A DNA stretch of 64,000 nt from Lotus japonicus. Taxonomy: Eukaryota; Streptophyta; Magnoliopsida; Fabales; Fabaceae. Of this stretch, positions 12,301-25,285 are shown piece after piece; the first letter of the stretch is position 1; the number at the start of each line of letters is the position of its first letter. The DNA lies in assembly GCF_012489685.1 (NCBI RefSeq), contig NC_080044.1, positions 57,465,507 through 57,529,506 on the forward strand, in the 5' to 3' direction. The notes under the pieces were generated by a model. That model was given only the letters and a program-made list of their open reading frames with translations. It made no database searches and was not told the origin of the DNA. The position numbers and the translations under genes were made by a program.

Positions 12301-15300
12301 GACTTGTAGCCTGAGGTGTGATCCTTTCATTGCAGACTGTGTCGAGAATTTGATGTTCTTGAGCGGCAGCATCTCACAGCTTCCGACAATCGCGGGACCC
12401 TCCAAAAAGTTGAAACTTCACAAAAGTTCTTTTTCAAAGTTGTAGCTCGTTACGTTAGCTCCGCGAGGCCTCAATCAGACTGAAATTTCGCGACTTGTAG
12501 CCTGAGGTGTGATCCTTTCATTGCAGACTGTGTCGAGAATTTGATGTTCTTGAGCGGCGGCATCTCACAGCTTCCGACAATCGCGGGACCCTCCAAAAAG
12601 TCGAAACTTCACAAAAGTTCTTTTCAAAGTTGTAGCTCGTTACGTTAGCTCCGCGAGGCCTCAATCAGACTGAAATTTCGCGACTTGTAGCCTGAGGTGT
12701 GATCCTTTCATTGCAGACTGTGTCGAGAATTTGATGTTCTTGAGCGGCGCATCTCACAGCTTCCGACAATCGCGGGACCCTCCAAAAAGTCGAAACTTCA
12801 CAAAAGTTCTTTTTCAAAGTTGTAGCTCGTTACGTTAGCTCCGCGAGGCCTCAATCAGACTGAAATTTCGCGACTTGTAGCCTGAGGTGTGATCCTTTCA
12901 TTGCAGACTGTGTCGAGAATTTGATGTTCTTGAGCGGCAGCATCTCACAGCTTCCGACAATCGCGGGACCCTCCAAAAAGTTGAAACTTCACAAAAGTTC
13001 TTTTTCAAAGTTGTAGCTCGTTACATTAGCTCCGCGAGGCCTCAATCAGACTGAAATTTCGTGACTTGTAGCCTGAGGTGTGATCCTTTCATTGCAGACT
13101 GTGTCGAGAATTTGATGTTCTTGAGCGGCGCATCTAACAGCTTCCGACAATCGCGGGACCCTCCAAAAAGTCGAAACTTCACAAAAGTTCTTTTCAAAGT
13201 TGTAGCTCGTTACGTTAGCTCCGCGAGGCCTCAATCAGACTGAAATTTCGCGACTTGTAGCCTGAGGTGTGATCCTTTCATTGCAGACTGTGTCGAGAAT
13301 TTGATGTTCTTGAGCGGCGGCATCTCACAGCTTCCGACAATCGCGGGACCCTCCAAAAAGTTGAAACTTCACAAAAGTTCTTTTTCAAAGTGGTAGCTCG
13401 TTACGTTAGCTCCGCGAGGCCTCAATCAGACTGAAATTTCGCGACTTGTAGCCTGAGGTGTGATCCTTTCATTGCAGACTGTGTCGAGAATTTGATGTTC
13501 TTGAGCGGCAGCATCTCACAGCTTCCGACAATCGCGGGACCCTCCAAAAAGTCGAAACTTCACAAAAGTTCTTTTCAAAGTTGTAGCTCGTTACGTTAGC
13601 TCCGCGAGGCCTCAATCAGACTGAAATTTCGCGACTTGTAGCCTGAGGTGTGATCCTTTCATTGCAGACTGTGTCGAGAATTTGATGTTCTTGAGCGGCG
13701 GCATCTCACAGCTTCCGACAATCGCGGGACCCTCCAAAAAGTCGAAACTTCACAAAAGTTCTTTTTCAAAGTGGTAGCTCGTTACGTTAGCTCCGCGAGG
13801 CCTCAATCAGACTGAAATTTCGCGACTTGTAGCCTGAGGTGTGATCCTTTCATTGCAGACTGTGTCGAGAATTTGATGTTCTTGAGCGACAGCATCTCAC
13901 AGCTTCCGACAATCGCGGGACCCTCCAAAAAGTCGAAACTTCACAAAAGTTCTTTTTCAAAGTTGTAGCTCGTTACGTTAGCTCCGCGAGGCCTCAATCA
14001 GACTGAAATTTCGCGACTTGTAGCCTGAGGTGTGATCCTTTCATTGCAGACTGTGTCGAGAATTTGATGTTCTTGAGCGGCGGCATCTAACAGCTTCCGA
14101 CAATCGCGGGACCCTCCAAAAAGTCGAAACTTCACAAAAGTTCTTTTCAAAGTTGTAGCTCGTTACGTTAGCTCCGCGAGGCCTCAATCAGACTGAAATT
14201 TCGCGACTTGTAGCCTGAGGTGTGATCCTTTCATTGCAGACTGTGTCGAGAATTTGATGTTCTTGAGCGGCGGCATCTCACAGCTTCCGACAATCGCGGG
14301 ACCCTCCAAAAAGTTGAAACTTCACAAAAGTTCTTTTTCAAAGTGGTAGCTCGTTACGTTAGCTCCGCGAGGCCTCAATCAGACTGAAATTTCGCGACTT
14401 GTAGCCTGAGGTGTGATCCTTTCATTGCAGACTGTGTCGAGAATTTGATGTTCTTGAGCGGCAGCATCTCACAGCTTCCGACAATCGCGGGACCCTCCAA
14501 AAAGTTGAAACTTCACAAAAGTTCTTTTTCAAAGTTGTAGCTCGTTACATTAGCTCCGCGAGGCCTCAATCAGACTGAAATTTCGTGACTTGTAGCCTGA
14601 GGTGTGATCCTTTCATTGCAGACTGTGTCGATAATTTGATGTTATTGAGCGGCCGCATCTAACAGCTTCCGACAATCGCGGGACCCTCCAAAAAGTCGAA
14701 ACTTCACAAAAGTCCTGTTTCAAAGTTGTAGCTCGTTACGTTAGCTCCGCGAGGCCTCAATCAGACTGAAATTTCGCGACTTGTAGCCTGAGGTGTGATC
14801 CTTTCATTGCAGACTGTGTCGAGAATTTGATGTTCTTGAGCGGCATCTCACAGCTTCCGACAATCGCGGGACCCTCCAAAAAGTTCGAAACTTCACAAAA
14901 GTTCTTTTTCAAAGTGGTAGCTCGTTACGTTAGCTCCGCGAGGCCTCAATCAGACTGAAATTTCGCGACTTGTAGCCTGAGGTGTGATCCTTTCATTGCA
15001 GACTGTGTCGAGAATTTGATGTTCTTGAGCGGCAGCATCTCACAGCTTCCGACAATCGCGGGACCCTCCAAAAAGTCGAAACTTCACAAAAGTTCTTTTT
15101 CAAAGTTGTAGCTCGTTACGTTAGCTCCGCGCCTCAATCAGACTGAAATTTCGCGACTTGTAGCCTGAGGTGTGATCCTTTCATTGCAGACTGTGTCGAG
15201 AATTTGATGTTCTTGAGCGGCAGCATCTCACAGCTTCCGACAATCGCGGGACCCTCCAAAAAGTCGAAACTTCACAAAAGTTCTTTTTCAAAGTTGTAGC

Positions 15301-18300
15301 TCGTTACGTTAGCTCCGCGAGGCCTCAATCAGACTGAAATTTCGCGACTTGTAGCCTGAGGTGTGATCCTTTCATTGCAGACTGTGTCGAGAATTTGATG
15401 TTCTTGAGCGGCCGCATCTAACAGCTTCCGACAATCGCGGGACCCTCCAAAAAGTCGAAACTTCACAAAAGTTCTTTTTCAAAGTTGTAGCTCGTTACGT
15501 TAGCTCCGCGAGGCCTCAATCAGACTGAAATTTCGCGACTTGTAGCCTGAGGTGTGATCCTTTCATTGCAGACTGTGTCGAGAATTTGATGTTCTTGAGC
15601 GGCAGCATCTCACAGCTTCCGACAATCGCGGGACCCTCCAAAAAGTTGAAACTTCACAAAAGTTCTTTTTCAAAGTTGTAGCTCGTTACATTAGCTCCGC
15701 GAGGCCTCAATCAGACTGAAATTTCGTGACTTGTAGCCTGAGGTGTGATCCTTTCATTGCAGACTGTGTCGATAATTTGATGTTATTGAGCGGCCGCATC
15801 TAACAGCTTCCGACAATCGCGGGACCCTCCAAAAAGTCGAAACTTCACAAAAGTCCTGTTTCAAAGTTGTAGCTCGTTACGTTAGCTCCGCGAGGCCTCA
15901 ATCAGACTGAAATTTCGCGACTTGTAGCCTGAGGTGTGATCCTTTCATCAGACTGTGTCGAGAATTTGATGTTCTTGAGCGGCGCATCTCACAGCTTCCG
16001 ACAATCGCGGGACCCTCCAAAAAGTTGAAACTTCACAAAAGTTCTTTTTCAAAGTGGTAGCTCGTTACGTTAGCTCCGCGAGGCCTCAATCAGACTGAAA
16101 TTTCGCGACTTGTAGCCTGAGGTGATCCTTTCATTGCAGACTGTGTCGAGAATTTGATGTTCTTGAGCGGCGCATCTCACAGCTTCCGACAATCGCGGGA
16201 CCCTCCAAAAAGTTGAAACTTCACAAAAGTTCTTTTTCAAAGTTGTAGCTCGTTACGTTAGCTCCGCGAGGCCTCAATCAGACTGAAATTTCGCGACTTG
16301 TAGCCTGAGGTGTGATCCTTTCATTGCAGACTGTGTCGAGAATTTGATGTTCTTGAGCGGCGGCATCTCACAGCTTCCGACAATCGCGGGACCCTCCAAA
16401 AAGTCGAAACTTCACAAAAGTTCTTTTTCAAAGTTGTAGCTCGTTACGTTAGCTCCGCGAGGCCTCAATCAGACTGAAATTTCGCGACTTGTAGCCTGAG
16501 GTGTGATCCTTTCATTGCAGACTGTGTCGAGAATTTGATGTTCTTGAGCGGCGGCATCTCACAGCTTCCGACAATCGCGGGACCCTCCAAAAAGTCGAAA
16601 CTTCACAAAAGTTCTTTTTCAAAGTTGTAGCTCGTTACGTTAGCTCGCGAGGCCTCAATCAGACTGAAATTTCGCGACTTGTAGCCTGAGGTGTGATCCT
16701 TTCATTGCAGACTGTGTCGAGAATTTGATGTTCTTGAGCGCAGCATCTCACAGCTTCCGACAATCGCGGGACCCTCCAAAAAGTTGAAACTTCACAAAAG
16801 TTCTTTTTCAAAGTTGTAGCTCGTTACATTAGCTCCGCGAGGCCTCAATCAGACTGAAATTTCGTGACTTGTAGCCTGAGGTGTGATCCTTTCATTGCAG
16901 ACTGTGTCGATAATTTGATGTTATTGAGCGGCCGCATCTAACAGCTTCCGACAATCGCGGGACCCTCCAAAAAGTCGAAACTTCACAAAAGTCCTGTTTC
17001 AAAGTTGTAGCTCGTTACGTTAGCTCCGCGAGGCCTCAATCAGACTGAAATTTCGCGACTTGTAGCCTGAGGTGTGATCCTTTCATCACAGACTGTGTCG
17101 AGAATTTGATGTTCTTGAGCGCGGCATCTCACAGCTTCCGACAATCGCGGGACCCTCCAAAAATTCGAAACTTCACAAAAGTTCTTTTTCAAAGTGGTAG
17201 CTCGTTACGTTAGCTCCGCGAGGCCTCAATCAGACTGAAATTTCGACTTGTAGCCTGAGTGTGATCCTTTCATTGCAGACTGTGTCGAGAATTTGATGTT
17301 CTTGAGCGGCAGCATCTCACAGCTTCCGACAATCGCGGGACCCTCCAAAAAGTCGAAACTTCACAAAAGTTCTTTTTTCAAAGTTGTAGCTCGTTACGTT
17401 AGCTCCGCGAGGCCTCAATCAGACTGAAATTTCGCGACTTGTAGCCTGAGGTGTGATCCTTTCATTGCAGACTGTGTCGAGAATTTGATGTTCTTGAGCG
17501 GCGGCATCTCACAGCTTCCGACAATCGCGGGACCCTCCAAAAAGTCGAAACTTCACAAAAGTTCTTTTTCAAAGTTGTAGCTCGTTACGTTAGCTCCGCG
17601 AGGCCTCAATCAGACTGAAATTTCGCGACTTGTAGCCTGAGGTGTGATCCTTTCATTGCAGACTGTGTCGAGAATTTGATGTTCTTGAGCGGCGGCATCT
17701 CACAGCTTCCGACAATCGCGGGACCCTCCAAAAAGTCGAAACTTCACAAAAGTTCTTTTTCAAAGTGTAGCTCGTTACGTTAGCTCCGCGAGGCCTCAAT
17801 CAGACTGAAATTTCGCGACTTGTAGCCTGAGGTGTGATCCTTTCATTGCAGACTGTGTCGAGAATTTGATGTTCTTGAGCGGCGGCATCTCACAGCTTCC
17901 GACAATCGCGGGACCCTCCAAAAAGTCGAAACTTCACAAAAGTTCTTTTTCAAAGTTGTAGCTCGTTACGTTAGCTCCGCGAGGCCTCAATCAGACTGAA
18001 ATTTCGCGACTTGTAGCCTGAGGTGTGATCCTTTCATTGCAGACTGTGTCGAGAATTTGATGTTCTTGAGCGACAGCATCTCACAGCTTCCGACAATCGC
18101 GGGACCCTCCAAAAAGTTGAAACTTCACAAAAGTTCTTTTTCAAAGTTGTAGCTCGTTACATTAGCTCCGCGAGGCCTCAATCAGACTGAAATTTCGTGA
18201 CTTGTAGCCTGAGGTGTGATCCTTTCATTGCAGACTGTGTCGATAATTTGATGTTATTGAGCGGCCGCATCTAACAGCTTCCGACAATCGCGGGACCCTC

Positions 18301-21300
18301 CAAAAAGTCGAAACTTCACAAAAGTCCTGTTTTCAAAGTTGTAGCTCGTTACGTTAGCTCCGCGAGGCCTCAATCAGACTGAAATTTCGCGACTTGTAGC
18401 CTGAGGTGTGATCCTTTCATTCCAGACTGTGTCAGAATTTGATGTTCTTGAGCGGCGGCATCTCACAGCTTCCGACAATCGCGGGACCCTCCAAAAAGTG
18501 AAACTTCACAAAAGTTCTTTTTCAAAGTGGTAGCTCGTTACGTTAGCTCCGCGAGGCCTCAATCAGACTGAAATTTCGCGACTTGTAGCCTGAGTGTGAT
18601 CCTTTCATTGCAGACTGTGTCGAGAATTTGATGTTCTTGAGCGGCAGCATCTCACAGCTTCCGACAATCGCGGGACCCTCCAAAAAGTCAAACTTCACAA
18701 AAGTTCTTTTTCAAAGTTGTAGCTCGTTACGTTAGCTCCGCGAGGCCTCAATCAGACTGAAATTTCGCGACTTGTAGCCTGAGGTGTGATCCTTTCATTG
18801 CAGACTGTGTCGAGAATTTGATGTTCTTGAGCGGCGGCATCTCACAGCTTCCGACAATCGCGGGACCCTCCAAAAAGTCGAAACTTCACAAAAGTTCTTT
18901 TTCAAAGTTGTAGCTCGTTACGTTAGCTCGCGAGGCCTCAATCAGACTGAAATTTCGCGACTTGTAGCCTGAGGTGTGATCCTTTCATTGCAGACTGTGT
19001 CGAGAATTTGATGTTCTTGAGCGGCGCATCTCACAGCTTCCGACAATCGCGGGACCCTCCAAAAAGTCGAAACTTCACAAAAGTTCTTTTTCAAAGTTGT
19101 AGCTCGTTACGTTAGCTCCGCGAGGCCTCAATCAGACTGAAATTTCGCGACTTGTAGCCTGAGGTGTGATCCTTTCATTGCAGACTGTGTCGAGAATTTG
19201 ATGTTCTTGAGCGGCGGCATCTCACAGCTTCCGACAATCGCGGGACCCTCCAAAAAGTCGAAACTTCACAAAAGTTCTTTTCAAAGTTGTAGCTCGTTAA
19301 GTTAGCTCCGCGAGGCCTCAATCAGACTGAAATTTCGCGACTTGTAGCCTGACGTGTGATCCTTTCATTGCAGACTGTGTCGAGAATTTGATGTTCTTGA
19401 GCGCAGCATCTCACAGCTTCCGACAATCGCGGGACCCTCCAAAAAGTCGAAACTTCACAAAAGTTCTTTTTCAAAGTTGTAGCTCGTTACGTTAGCTCCG
19501 CGAGGCCTCAATCAGACTGAAATTTCGCGACTTGTAGCCTGAGGTGTGATCCTTTCATTGCAGACTGTGTCGAGAATTTGATGTTCTTGAGCGGCGGCAT
19601 CTCACAGCTTCCGACATCGCGGGACCCTCCAAAAAGTCGAAACTTCACAAAAGTTCTTTTTCAAAGTGTAGCTCGTTACGTTAGCTCCGCGAGGCCTCAA
19701 TCAGACTGAAATTTCGCGACTTGTAGCCTGAGGTGTGATCCTTTCATTGCAGACTGTGTCGAGAATTTGATGTTCTTGAGCGGCCGCATCTCACAGCTTC
19801 CGACAATCGCGGGACCTCCAAAAAGTCGAAACTTCACAAAAGTTCTTTTCAAAGTTGTAGCTCGTTACGTTAGCTCCGCGAGGCCTCAATCAGACTGAAA
19901 TTTCGCGACTTGTAGCCTGAGGTGTGATCCTTTCATTGCAGACTGTGTCGATAATTTGATGTTCTTGAGCGGCCGCATCTCACAGCTTCCGACAATCGCG
20001 GGACCCTCCAAAAAGTCGAAACTTCACAAAAGTTCTTTTCAAAGTTGTAGCTCGTTACGTTAGCTCCGCGAGGCCTCAATCAGACTGAAATTTCGCGACT
20101 TGTAGCCTGAGGTGTGATCCTTTCATTGCAGACTGTGTCGAGAATTTGATGTTCTTGAGCGGCAGCATCTCACAGCTTCCGACAATCGCGGGACCCTCCA
20201 AAAAGTCGAAACTTCACAAAAGTTCTTTTTCAAAGTTGTAGCTCGTTACGTTAGCCGCGAGGCCTCAATCAGACTGAAATTTCGCGACTTGTAGCCTGAG
20301 GTGTGATCCTTTCATTGCAGACTGTGTCGAGAATTTGATGTTCTTGAGCGCAGCATCTCACAGCTTCCGACAATCGCGGGACCTCCAAAAAGTCGAAACT
20401 TCACAAAAGTTCTTTTCAAAGTTGTAGCTCGTTACGTTAGCTCCGCGAGGCCTCAATCAGACTGAAATTTCGCGACTTGTAGCCTGAGGTGTGATCCTTT
20501 CATTGCAGACTGTGTCGAGAATTTGATGTTCTTGAGCGGCCGCATCTCACAGCTTCCGACAATCGCGGGACCCTCCAAAAAGTCGAAACTTCACAAAAGT
20601 TCTTTTCAAAGTTGTAGCTCGTTAAGTTAGCCGCGAGGCCTCAATCAGACTGAAATTTCGCGACTTGTAGCCTGAGGTGTGATCCTTTCATTCCAGACTG
20701 TGTCGAGAATTTGATGTTCTTGAGCGCAGCATCTCACAGCTTCCGACAATCGCGGGGACCTCCAAAAAGTCGAAACTTCACAAAAGTTCCTTTTCAAAGT
20801 TGTAGCTCGTTACGTTAGCTCCGCGAGGCCTCAATCAGACTGAAATTTCGCGACTTGTAGCCTGAGGTGTGATCCTTTCATTGCAGACTGTGTCGAGAAT
20901 TTGATGTTCTTGAGCGACAGCATCTCACAGCTTCCGACAATCGCGGGACCCTCCAAAAAGTCGAAACTTCACAAAAGTTCTTTTCAAAGTTGTAGCTCGT
21001 TACGTTAGCTCCGCGAGGCCTCAATCAGACTGAAATTTCGCGACTTGTAGCCTGAGGTGTGATCCTTTCATTGCAGACTGTGTCGAGAATTTGATGTTCT
21101 TGAGCGACAGCATCTCACAGCTTCCGACAATCGCGGGACCCTCCAAAAGTCGAAACTTCACAAAAGTTCTCTTTCAAAGTTGTAGCTCGTTACGTTAGCT
21201 CCGCGAGGCCTCAATCAGACTGAAATTTCGCGACTTGTAGCCTGAGGTGTGATCCTTTCATTGCAGACTGTGTCGAGAATTTGATGTTCTTGAGCGACGC

Positions 21301-21849
21301 ATCTCACAGCTTCCGACAATCGCGGGACCCTCCAAAAAGTCGAAACTTCACAAAAGTTCTTTTCAAAGTTGTAGCTCGTTAAGTTAGCTCCGCGAGGCCT
21401 CAATCAGACTGAAATTTCGCGACTTGTAGCCTGAGTGTGATCCTTTCATTGCAGACTGTGTCGAGAATTTGATGTTCTTGAGCGGCAGCATCTCACAGCT
21501 TCCGACAATCGCGGGCCTCCAAAAGTCGAAACTTCACAAAAGTTCTTTTCAAAGTTGTAGCTCGTTACGTTAGCTCCGCGAGCCTCAATCAGACTGAAAT
21601 TTCGCGACTTGTAGCCTGAGGTGTGATCCTTTCAGTGCAGACTGTGTCGAGAATTTGATGTTCTTGAGCGGCGGCATCTCACAGCTTTCGACAATCGGGG
21701 ACCCTCCAAAAAGTCGAAACTTCACAAAAGTTCTTTTCAAAGTGTAGCTCGTTAAGTTAGCAACGCGAGGCCTCAAACAGACTGAAATTTCGCGACCTGT
21801 AGCCTGACGTGTGATCCTTTCATTCCAGACTGTGTCGAGAATTTAATGT
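6361..21849. repeat. Satellite array A, ~190 bp monomer, about 81 copies
   Basis: Head-to-tail monomers; TAGCTCGTTACG recurs every 190-191 bp (for example 8650, 8840, 9031, 9221). Landmarks in order: TAGCTCGTTACGTTAGCTCC, GCGAGGCCTCAATCAGACTG, AAATTTCGCGACTTGTAGCC, TGAGGTGTGATCCTTTCATT, GCAGACTGTGTCGAGAATTT, GATGTTCTTGAGCGG, CATCTCACAGCTTCCGACAA, TCGCGGGACCCTCCAAAAAG, then TCGAAACTTCACAAAAGTTC. All copies read the same way. Copies are very similar; the main differences are a variable site after TTCTTGAGCG, C or A in CATCTCAC/CATCTAAC, G or T in AAGTTG/AAGTGG, and small indels. No open frame persists, because the monomer length is not a multiple of three. Function unproven; monomers of this length are typical of centromeric or heterochromatic plant satellites. 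Confidence 0.97.
14580..18310. repeat. Hexamer higher-order pattern in array A
   Basis: A marked monomer (TTTCGTGACTT, then GATAATTTGATGTTATTGAG, the CGGCCGCATCTAAC variant and AAAGTCCTG) recurs with its GTTATTGAGC at 14641, 15782, 16920 and 18253. The spacings are 1141, 1138 and 1333 bp, that is 6, 6 and 7 monomers. Limits are approximate. Confidence 0.8.
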
Positions 21850-21949
21850 NNNNNNNNNNNNNNNNNNNNNNNNNNNNNNNNNNNNNNNNNNNNNNNNNNN
21901 NNNNNNNNNNNNNNNNNNNNNNNNNNNNNNNNNNNNNNNNNNNNNNNNN
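21850..21949. other. Assembly gap, exactly 100 N
   Basis: Exactly 100 N between array A and array B. Satellite lies on both sides, but the monomer types differ across it. Confidence 0.98.
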
Positions 21950-24900
21950 AACTCGTTACGTTAGCTCCGCGAGGCCTCAATAAGACTGAAATTTCGCGAC
22001 TTGTAGCCTGAGGTGTGATCCTTAAATCGCAGACTGTGTCGAGAATTTGATGTTCTTGAGAGGCGGCATCTCACAGCTTCCGACAATCGCGGGACCGTCC
22101 TAAAAGTTGAATCTTCACAAAAGTTCTTTTTCAAAGTTGTAGCACGTTAAGTTAGCTCCGCGTGTCCTCAATCAGACTGAAATTTCGCGACTTGTAGCCT
22201 GAGGTGTGATCCTTTCATCGCAGACTGTGTCGAGAAATTGATGTTCTTGAGCGGCGGCATCTCACAGCTTCCGACAATCGCGGGACCCTCCAAAAAGTCG
22301 AAACTTCACAAAAGTTCTTTTTCAAAGTTGTAGCTCGTTACGTTAGCTCCGCGAGGCCTTAATCAGACTGAAATTTCGCGACTTGTAGCCTGAGGTGTGA
22401 TCCTTTCATTGCAGACTGTGTCGATAATTTGATGTTCTTTGAGCGGCCGCATCTCACAGCTTCCGACAATCGCGGGACCCTTCAAAAACTCGAAACTTCA
22501 CAAAAGTTCTTTTTCAAAGTTTTAACTCGTTACGTTAGCTCCGCGAGGCCTCAATAAGACTGAAATTTCGCGACTTGTAGCCTGAGGTGTGATCCTTTAA
22601 TCGCAGACTGTGTCGAGAATTTGATGTTCTTGAGAGGCGGCATCTCACAGCTTCCGACAATCGCGGACCCGTCCTAAAAGTTGAATCTTCACAAAAGTTC
22701 TTTTTCAAAGTTGTAGCACGTTAAGTTAGCTCCGCGTGTCCTCAATCAGACTGAAATTTCGCGACTTGTAGCCTGAGGTGTGATCCTTTCATCGCAGACT
22801 GTGTCGAGAAATTGATGTTCTTGAGCGGGCATCTCACAGCTTCCGACAATCGCGGACCCTCCAAAAAGTCGAAACTTCACAAAAGTTCTTTTTCAAAGTT
22901 GTAGCCGTTACGTTAGCTCCGCGAGCCTTAATCAGACTGAATTTCGCACTTGTAGCCTGAGGTGTGATCCTTTCATGCAGACTGTGTCGATAATTTGATG
23001 TTCTTGAGCGGCGCATCTCACAGCTTCCGACAATCGCGGGACCCTTCAAAAACTCGAAACTTCACAAAAGTTCTTTTTCAAAGTTTTAGCCGTTACGTAG
23101 CTCCGCAGGCCTCAATCAGACTGAATTTCGCGACTTGTAGCCTGAGGTGTGATCCTTTATCGCAGACTGTGTCGAGAATTTGATGTTCTTGAGAGGCGGC
23201 ATCTCACAGCTTCCGACAATCGCGGGACCGTCCTAAAAGTTGAATCTTCACAAAGTTCTTTTTCAAAGTTGTAGCACGTTAAGTTAGCTCCGCGGTCCTC
23301 AATCAGACTGAAATTTCGCGACTTGTAGCCTGAGGTGTGATCCTTTCATCGCAGACTGTGTCGAGAATTGATGTTCTTGAGCGCGGCATCTCACAGCTTC
23401 CGACAATCGCGGGACCCTCCAAAAAGTCGAAACTTCACAAAAGTTCTTTTTCAAAGTTGTAGCTCGTTACGTTAGCTCCGCGAGCCTTAATCAGACTGAA
23501 ATTTCGCGACTTGTAGCCTGAGGTGTGATCCTTTCATTGCAGACTGTGTCGAAATTTGATGTTCTTGAGCGGCGCATCTCACAGCTTCCGAAAATCGCGG
23601 GACCCTCAAAAACTCGAAACTTCACAAAAGTTCTTTTTCAAAGTTTTAACCGTTACGTTAGCTCCGCGAGCCTCAATAAGACTGAAATTTCGCGACTTGT
23701 AGCCTGAGGTGTGATCCTTTAATCGCAGACTGTGTCGAGAATTTGATGTTCTTGAGAGGCGGCATCTCACAGCTTCCGACAATCGCGGGACCGTCCTAAA
23801 AGTTGAATCTTCACAAAAGTTCTTTTTCAAAGTTGTAGCACGTTAAGTTAGCTCCGCGTGTCCTCAATCAGACTGAAATTTCGCGACTTGTAGCCTGAGG
23901 TGTGATCCTTTCATCGGAGACTGTGTCGAGAAATTGATGTTCTTGAGCGGCGGCATCTCACAGCTTCCGACAATCGCGGGACCCTCCAAAAAGTCGAAAC
24001 TTCACAAAAGTTCTTTTTCAAAGTTTTAGCTCGTTACGTTAGCTCCGCGAGGCCTCAATCAGACTGAAATTTCGCGACTTGTAGCCTGAGGTGTGATCCT
24101 TTCATTGCAGACTGTGTCGATAATTTGATGTTCTTGAGCGGCCGCATCTCACAGCTTCTGACAATCGCGGGACCCTTCAAAAACTCGAAACTTCACAAAA
24201 GTTCTTTTTCAAAGTTTTAGCTCGTTACGTTAGCTCCGCGAGGCCTCAATAAGACTGAAATTTCGCGACTTGTAGCCTGAGGTGTGATCCTTTAATCGCA
24301 GACTGTGTCGAGAATTTGATGTTCTTGAGAGGCGGCATCTCACAGCTTCCGACAATCGCGGGACCGTCCTAAAAGTTGAATCTTCACAAAAGTTCTTTTT
24401 CAAAGTTGTAGCACGTTAAGTTAGCTCCGCGTGTCCTCAATCAGACTGAAATTTCGCGACTTGTAGCCTGAGGTGTGATCCTTTCATCGCAGACTGTGTC
24501 GAGAAATTGATGTTCTTGAGCGGCGGCATCTCACAGCTTCCGACAATCGCGGGACCCTCCAAAAAGTCGAAACTTCACAAAAGTTCTTTTTCAAAGTTGT
24601 AGCTCGTTACGTTAGCTCCGCGAGGCCTCAATCAGACTGAAATTTGCGACTTGTAGCCTGAGGTGTGATCCTTTCATTGCAGATTGTGTCGATAATTTGA
24701 TGTTCTTGAGCGGCCGCATCTAACAGCTTCCGACAATCGCGGGACCCTCCAAAAACTCGAAACTTCACAAAAGTTCTTTTTCAAAGTTTTAGCTCGTTAC
24801 GTTAGCTCCGCGAGGCCTCAATCAGACTAAAATTTCGCGACTTGTAGCCTGAGGTGTGATCCTTTCATTGCAGACTGTGTCGATAATTTGATGTTCTTGA

Positions 24901-25285
24901 GCGGCCGCCTCTAACAGCTTCCGACAATCGCGGGACCGTCCTAAAAGTTGAATCTTCACAAAAGTTCTGTTTCAAAGTTGTAGCACGTTAAGTTAGCTCC
25001 GCGTGTCCTCAATCAGACTGAAATTTCGCGACTTGTAGCCTGAGGTGTGATCCTTTCATCGGAGACTGTGTCGAGAAATTGATGTTCTTGATCTGCGGCA
25101 TCTCACAGCTTCCGACAATCGCGGGACCCTCCAAAAAGTCGAAACTTCACAAAAGTTCTTTTTCAAAGTTTTAGCTCGTTACGTTAGCTCCGCGAGGCCT
25201 CAATCAGACTGAAATTTCGCGACTTGTAGCCTGAGGTGTGATCCTTTCATTGCAGACTGTGTCGATAATTTGATGTTCTTGAGCG
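21950..25285. repeat. Trimer higher-order repeat block, duplicate copy 1
   Basis: B2-B3-B1 monomers in regular order, with repeat starts near 22140 (B3), 22331 (B1), 22523 (B2) and 22714 (B3). The block matches 27465-30825 in order and in private variants: CTTAAATCGCAG at 22021 and about 27537, TCATCGGAGA at 23911 and 29449, TCTTGATCTGCGGC at 25086 and 30625. The offset changes from about 5515 at the left to 5539 at the right, because this copy is missing about two dozen single bases between 22.8 and 23.7 kb. Confidence 0.85.

Noticed and set aside
22834..23830. Slightly longer open frames in array B (60-74 codons)
   Set aside because: They arise where single-base deletions, probably consensus errors, change the frame; they are not kept in the duplicate block.
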